Assembly (NCBI GenBank): GCA_022560715.1
Contig: JADFSQ010000065.1
Coordinates: forward strand, 1 to 8,229
Origin: Bacteroidota bacterium
GTDB lineage: Bacteria; Bacteroidota; Bacteroidia; Flavobacteriales; Flavobacteriaceae
DNA length: 8,229 nucleotides
Reading direction: 5' to 3'
Shown here: in pieces, positions 6,055 through 8,229 of the stretch
Layout of the letters: each line of letters begins with the position of its first letter
Numbering within the stretch: the first letter of the stretch is position 1
The notes under the pieces: generated by a model
What the model saw: the letters and a program-made list of their open reading frames with translations, nothing else
What the model was told of the DNA's origin: nothing
The model's database searches: none
Made by a program: the position numbers and the translations under genes

Positions 6055-7065
6055 TTATAAACTATTTGGGATAAAAGCATTTTTAGGTGTTTTCATCGCA
6101 TTGGTTATTAGTGTTTCAAACATATCATCTACTTTACGATTATTATATTTAAAAACTGCTTCGGCAACATATTTTGGTAAGTACTTCAAACTTACTTGAT
6201 GATGTTGCCCTATTATCTGGCGTTTTATTATTGCCCAAAAACTTTCAATCGTGTTTGTATTTATTCCTTTGTATGAATACAATCTTTGATGGTCAATTTT
6301 TACGTGTTCAATTATTTTATCCATTTTAGAATATCCTCTATATTCATCTGAAATCAAAACTGCATCATCTGTATCAACGTACTTTTGAACCATTTCTTTT
6401 AATTCTTTTGCAGTAACATTTTGTGATACTTGAGCAACTACATCTCCATTTCGTTCTACTATTCCAATTACAGGAATTTTTGAAGTTCCACGACCTCGTT
6501 TTGGTTTTAGTGCGGATTTTGCTGGATTACCTTTGCCTCGTTTAAATTTTACTCCCGCTTCTTTTAATTCCTTTATCCTTTCGTCAAGTTTAGGAATTGA
6601 TGTTGCTTTAAATGGTTTATTTGTTTGTCCGTCATTAAACTTTCTTGGTTTACCACCTACATACATCTCGTCCATTTCAACTATACCATCCAATTCAATA
6701 CTATCGTTTTCAATACTCATTAGATCACGCATTTTGTGGTACATCTTTAAGGCTGTTGGATAGCTTACATCTAAGTTTCTTTGTAACTGTAAAGCTGACA
6801 ATCCTTTTTTTGCATCACAAACTATTGAAAAGGCAAACATCCATTTTTTTAAATCCATGTTAGTACTATGGAGTGCTGTATCTACGGTTACTGATGTTGA
6901 TTTTCCACAAGCATAACATTTAAAACGTAAATCTTTACCACGCTTTGAAAGTCTTGGAGAACTACAATAGGCACATATTGGGATTTCTCCCCAACGTATC
7001 TTCTCGAAATATTTAACGGCATCTAATTCCGTTGGAAACTTTTCTGATATTTCTATTATGTTCAT
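6055..7065 (-). CDS. IS1595-family (ISXO2-like) transposase
   Basis: This 336-residue protein has the full family plan. An N-terminal zinc ribbon has C31-x2-C34 and C50-x2-C53. A helical DNA-binding segment (KWMFAFSIVCDAKKGLSALQLQRNLDVSYPTA, about 74-104) follows. The DDE-type core shows MDEMYVGGK with D132, VLISDEYRGY with D240, and NTIESFWAIIKRQIIG, where N271 or E274 is the third metal ligand. A basic insertion (KPKRGRGTSK) lies before the second strand, as is usual. The C-terminus keeps the family signature YLPKYVAEAVFKYNNR. It appears intact. Its start overlaps the stop of a small upstream ORF, suggesting coupled translation. I could not find matching terminal inverted repeats, so the limits of the element are not given. 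Confidence 0.93.
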   Translation of the reverse strand: MNIIEISEKFPTELDAVKYFEKIRWGEIPICAYCSSPRLSKRGKDLRFKCYACGKSTSVTVDTALHSTNMDLKKWMFAFSIVCDAKKGLSALQLQRNLDVSYPTALKMYHKMRDLMSIENDSIELDGIVEMDEMYVGGKPRKFNDGQTNKPFKATSIPKLDERIKELKEAGVKFKRGKGNPAKSALKPKRGRGTSKIPVIGIVERNGDVVAQVSQNVTAKELKEMVQKYVDTDDAVLISDEYRGYSKMDKIIEHVKIDHQRLYSYKGINTNTIESFWAIIKRQIIGQHHQVSLKYLPKYVAEAVFKYNNRKVDDMFETLITNAMKTPKNAFIPNSL

Positions 7066-7253
7066 TTTTTGTCGTTTGAGTTTAAAAACATTCCAAAGAC
7101 TTTATTTTTCCCTATCATTTCAACCTGTAATTCGTTTTTGTAATTGAGGTAGCTTTTTAAGTGTTTTAATTCATCTTGATTAAATAAATTCTTATCATTA
7201 TCAATAACTTGGCAAATATGAGAATTAAATTGATCCTCGTATTTAATTAACAT
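7062..7253 (-). CDS. Small protein of unknown function upstream of the transposase
   Basis: The ORF has 63 residues, rich in Asn, Lys and acidic residues, with no signal peptide, membrane segment or motif I recognise (HICQVIDNDKNLFNQDELKHLKSYL...). Its TGA overlaps the transposase ATG as ATGA, the arrangement of translationally coupled genes, so it may be an accessory or leader gene of the insertion sequence. Short length and AT-rich DNA mean it could still be spurious. Confidence 0.4.
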   Translation of the reverse strand: MLIKYEDQFNSHICQVIDNDKNLFNQDELKHLKSYLNYKNELQVEMIGKNKVFGMFLNSNDKK

Positions 7254-7300
7254 TATTGTATTGAATTTGTTTATAACTAATAATTTTTTTATTTTTTTAC

Positions 7301-7328
7301 TAAAGTCTGACTTCCTTTTAGCCGATAA
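7301..7328 (+). promoter_or_regulatory. Sigma-28 (FliA) type promoter
   Basis: GCCGATAA at 7321-7328 is an exact match to the sigma-28 -10 element. TAAA at 7301-7304 matches the -35 element, with 16 bases between them (15 is usual). A start near 7335 would give a leader of about 90 bases before the flaG-like gene. Late flagellar genes, including flgM, are commonly under sigma-28 control, so the position supports the match. Confidence 0.65.
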
Positions 7329-7351
7329 CTTTCGTAGGGTAAAAAATAAAA

Positions 7352-7402
7352 CCCGTTAGAATTTCGCACATGGCATTAAACCTCATGCAAAATTCTAACG
7401 GG
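7352..7402 (+). promoter_or_regulatory. Long hairpin in the flagellar leader
   Basis: CCCGTTAGAATTTCGCA (7352-7368) pairs with TGCAAAATTCTAACGGG (7386-7402) at 16 of 17 positions, with a 17-base loop. It lies between the sigma-28-type promoter and the first start codon, ending 22 bases before it. GGGT at 7337-7340 can also pair with ACCC at 7351-7354, which would compete with the base of the stem. No T-run follows, so it is not a simple terminator. RNA control or a protein-binding site is possible. Confidence 0.5.
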
Positions 7403-7424
7403 GGTAAAAGCTAAGGCTATAAAA

Positions 7425-7727
7425 ATGGGAACCACAATGAATCAGATAATTGCAGCTTTCAGAACTTATAACTCTCAAATTTTATCGGATAAGAATATAA
7501 AAAATTTGTCTGATAAGACTTTTTCTGATACATTATCGGATGATATCGAAAGAAACAATTCCGTTTCAATAAAAGCTGAAACCGATAAGGGAATCAATAA
7601 AAATCGAATAAAACATTCGACAACCGATGAAAATAAGGTTGTAGTTCAGGTTATTAGAGATGAGTCAGGGAAGATAATTCGAACAATACCTTTAAACGAG
7701 CAGCACACTTTAGACATTTTTGAATAA
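7425..7727 (+). CDS. FlaG-like flagellar protein
   Basis: The protein has 100 residues. The first 70 are polar and apparently disordered, with a repeated LSDK/SDT/LSDD pattern at about 19-39. The C-terminus, VVVQVIRDESGKIIRTIPLNE (about 74-94), fits the FlaG family pattern (V-V-x-V-x-D-x-x-T-G-x-x-I-R-x-I-P-x-E). FlaG proteins affect filament length and usually sit beside flagellin and filament-cap genes. The start at 7425 is preceded by AAGG at 8 bases; an ATG at 7437 is the alternative. It lies 23 bases ahead of flgM behind a sigma-28-type promoter, which supports the flagellar reading. The match is short, so the family call is moderate. Confidence 0.6.
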   Translation: MGTTMNQIIAAFRTYNSQILSDKNIKNLSDKTFSDTLSDDIERNNSVSIKAETDKGINKNRIKHSTTDENKVVVQVIRDESGKIIRTIPLNEQHTLDIFE

Positions 7728-7750
7728 TTAACGGAAAAGGACAATAAATC

Positions 7751-8167
7751 ATGAAAATTCCAGGATCAGCAGATTTTTTTAAGAGCACAATTTCCAAAAC
7801 TGGGGCAAAAAAAGAGTCGAAAAAGGCTGGCGCAAAGGAAAGTGAAATCTCAGGGAGTGCAAAAAAGTCCAATCAAGGTGCATCCTCAGCTGAGAAAGTC
7901 CTGTTATCATCCAAGGCGAGGGATATAGCAAGGATTAACGAGGTAGTCAAAGCATCTCCCGATATTCGTACCGAAAGGGTAGAGCGGATTAAAGGCGAAA
8001 TTGCTAATGGAACCTATTCAGTCGACGGGAAAGACATTGCCGAAAAAATTCTGAAAGAAATTTTAGCAGAATCAGCTTTTCTTGAAAATTATCTTCACCG
8101 ATCTTCAAATATTCTGATCTATCTCCTGGACCTACTCCCAAAATGTAACGTTATTCCGCTCTCGTAG
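7751..8167 (+). CDS. flgM: FlgM, anti-sigma-28 factor (C-terminal tail aberrant)
   Basis: FlgM binds sigma-28 (FliA) and holds late flagellar genes off until the hook-basal body is complete and FlgM is exported. Residues 1-47 are a charged, lysine- and serine-rich disordered part, as expected for an exported partner. Residues 49-105 match the FlgM domain well: KVLLSSKARDIA, then SPDIRTERVERIKGEIANGTYSVDGKDIAEKILKEIL. The ATG at 7751 has AAAAGGA nine bases upstream, a good ribosome site. FlgM proteins are usually 85-110 residues; this one runs to 138. The last 26 residues (NYLHRSSNILIYLLDLLP...) do not resemble the family, so a frameshift, rearrangement or contig-end error after about residue 112 is likely. 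The style is closer to delta-proteobacterial FlgM than to anything typical of Flavobacteriia. Confidence 0.82.
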   Translation: MKIPGSADFFKSTISKTGAKKESKKAGAKESEISGSAKKSNQGASSAEKVLLSSKARDIARINEVVKASPDIRTERVERIKGEIANGTYSVDGKDIAEKILKEILAESAFLENYLHRSSNILIYLLDLLPKCNVIPLS

Positions 8168-8229
8168 CACTTCTGTTGCCGCCCAAATAAATGTGAGGTG
8201 GTCCCTGGTTGATGAATAAGCAGAGACCA
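8168..8229. other. Window end, no feature recognised
   Basis: These last bases have stops in the plus frames. A flgN or flgK gene, the usual neighbour of flgM, is not seen at the start of this stretch. The minus strand reads PPHIYLGGNRSATRAE, then a stop, then RYILGVGPGDRSEYLKIGED inside the flgM tail, which may be a scrap of an unrelated gene or chance. Confidence 0.3.

Noticed and set aside
6020..7345. Terminal inverted repeats of the IS1595 element
   Set aside because: I compared both flanks and found no convincing match, so no element limits are claimed.
7352..7402. attC-like integron site
   Set aside because: The arms have GTT on the left and AAC on the right, the reverse of an attC site, and GTTAGAA does not fit GTTRRRY.

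Overview
The window is AT-rich and mostly Bacteroidota-like. Three things point there: a secreted S41 peptidase with a C-terminal TPR and a typical signal peptide, an HTH (excisionase-like) gene upstream of a tyrosine recombinase with a SAM-like core-binding domain, and a good TAnnTTTG/TTG promoter match. The right-hand 900 bases differ. They carry a flaG-like/flgM flagellar pair with Shine-Dalgarno sites and a sigma-28-type promoter, which suits a flagellated relative, a transferred segment or a chimeric contig. The sequence alone cannot choose between these.

Layout. (1) 228-1880: an S41 peptidase-TPR gene split by one in-frame TGA, followed by a cluster of GC-rich hairpin repeats (1885-1966). 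(2) About 2000-3211: an IS110-family element with a 331-residue transposase on the minus strand, a 12-bp inverted motif on both sides, and a structured non-coding flank that could hold its guide RNA. (3) 3212-4006: no intact gene, a scrap of an XRE-type repressor and a nested dyad. (4) 4007-5225: wreckage of a mobile element. The N-terminal half of a tyrosine recombinase, itself broken by an in-frame TGA at an expected tryptophan, runs out of frame into the C-terminal half of a histidine kinase. (5) 5269-5700: a small HTH gene with a leader inverted repeat abutting its ATG and a plausible Bacteroidota promoter. (6) 5859-6038: a terminator-like hairpin and five copies of a 10-bp repeat, possibly recombinase arm sites. 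(7) 6055-7253: an IS1595-family (ISXO2-like) transposase whose start overlaps a small upstream ORF. (8) 7301-8167: sigma-28 promoter, a leader with a long hairpin, flaG-like gene, flgM.

How the parts relate. The middle of the window is an accessory region with two intact-looking transposases and the decayed integration module of an older element. The right end is a regulatory unit in its own right: FlgM is the anti-sigma factor for sigma-28, and the promoter ahead of the pair looks like a sigma-28 target, which would give a feedback loop. I see no complete defence system, CRISPR array, tRNA or rRNA. The best candidates for something undescribed are the IS110 flank RNA, the decamer array, and the flagellar leader hairpin.
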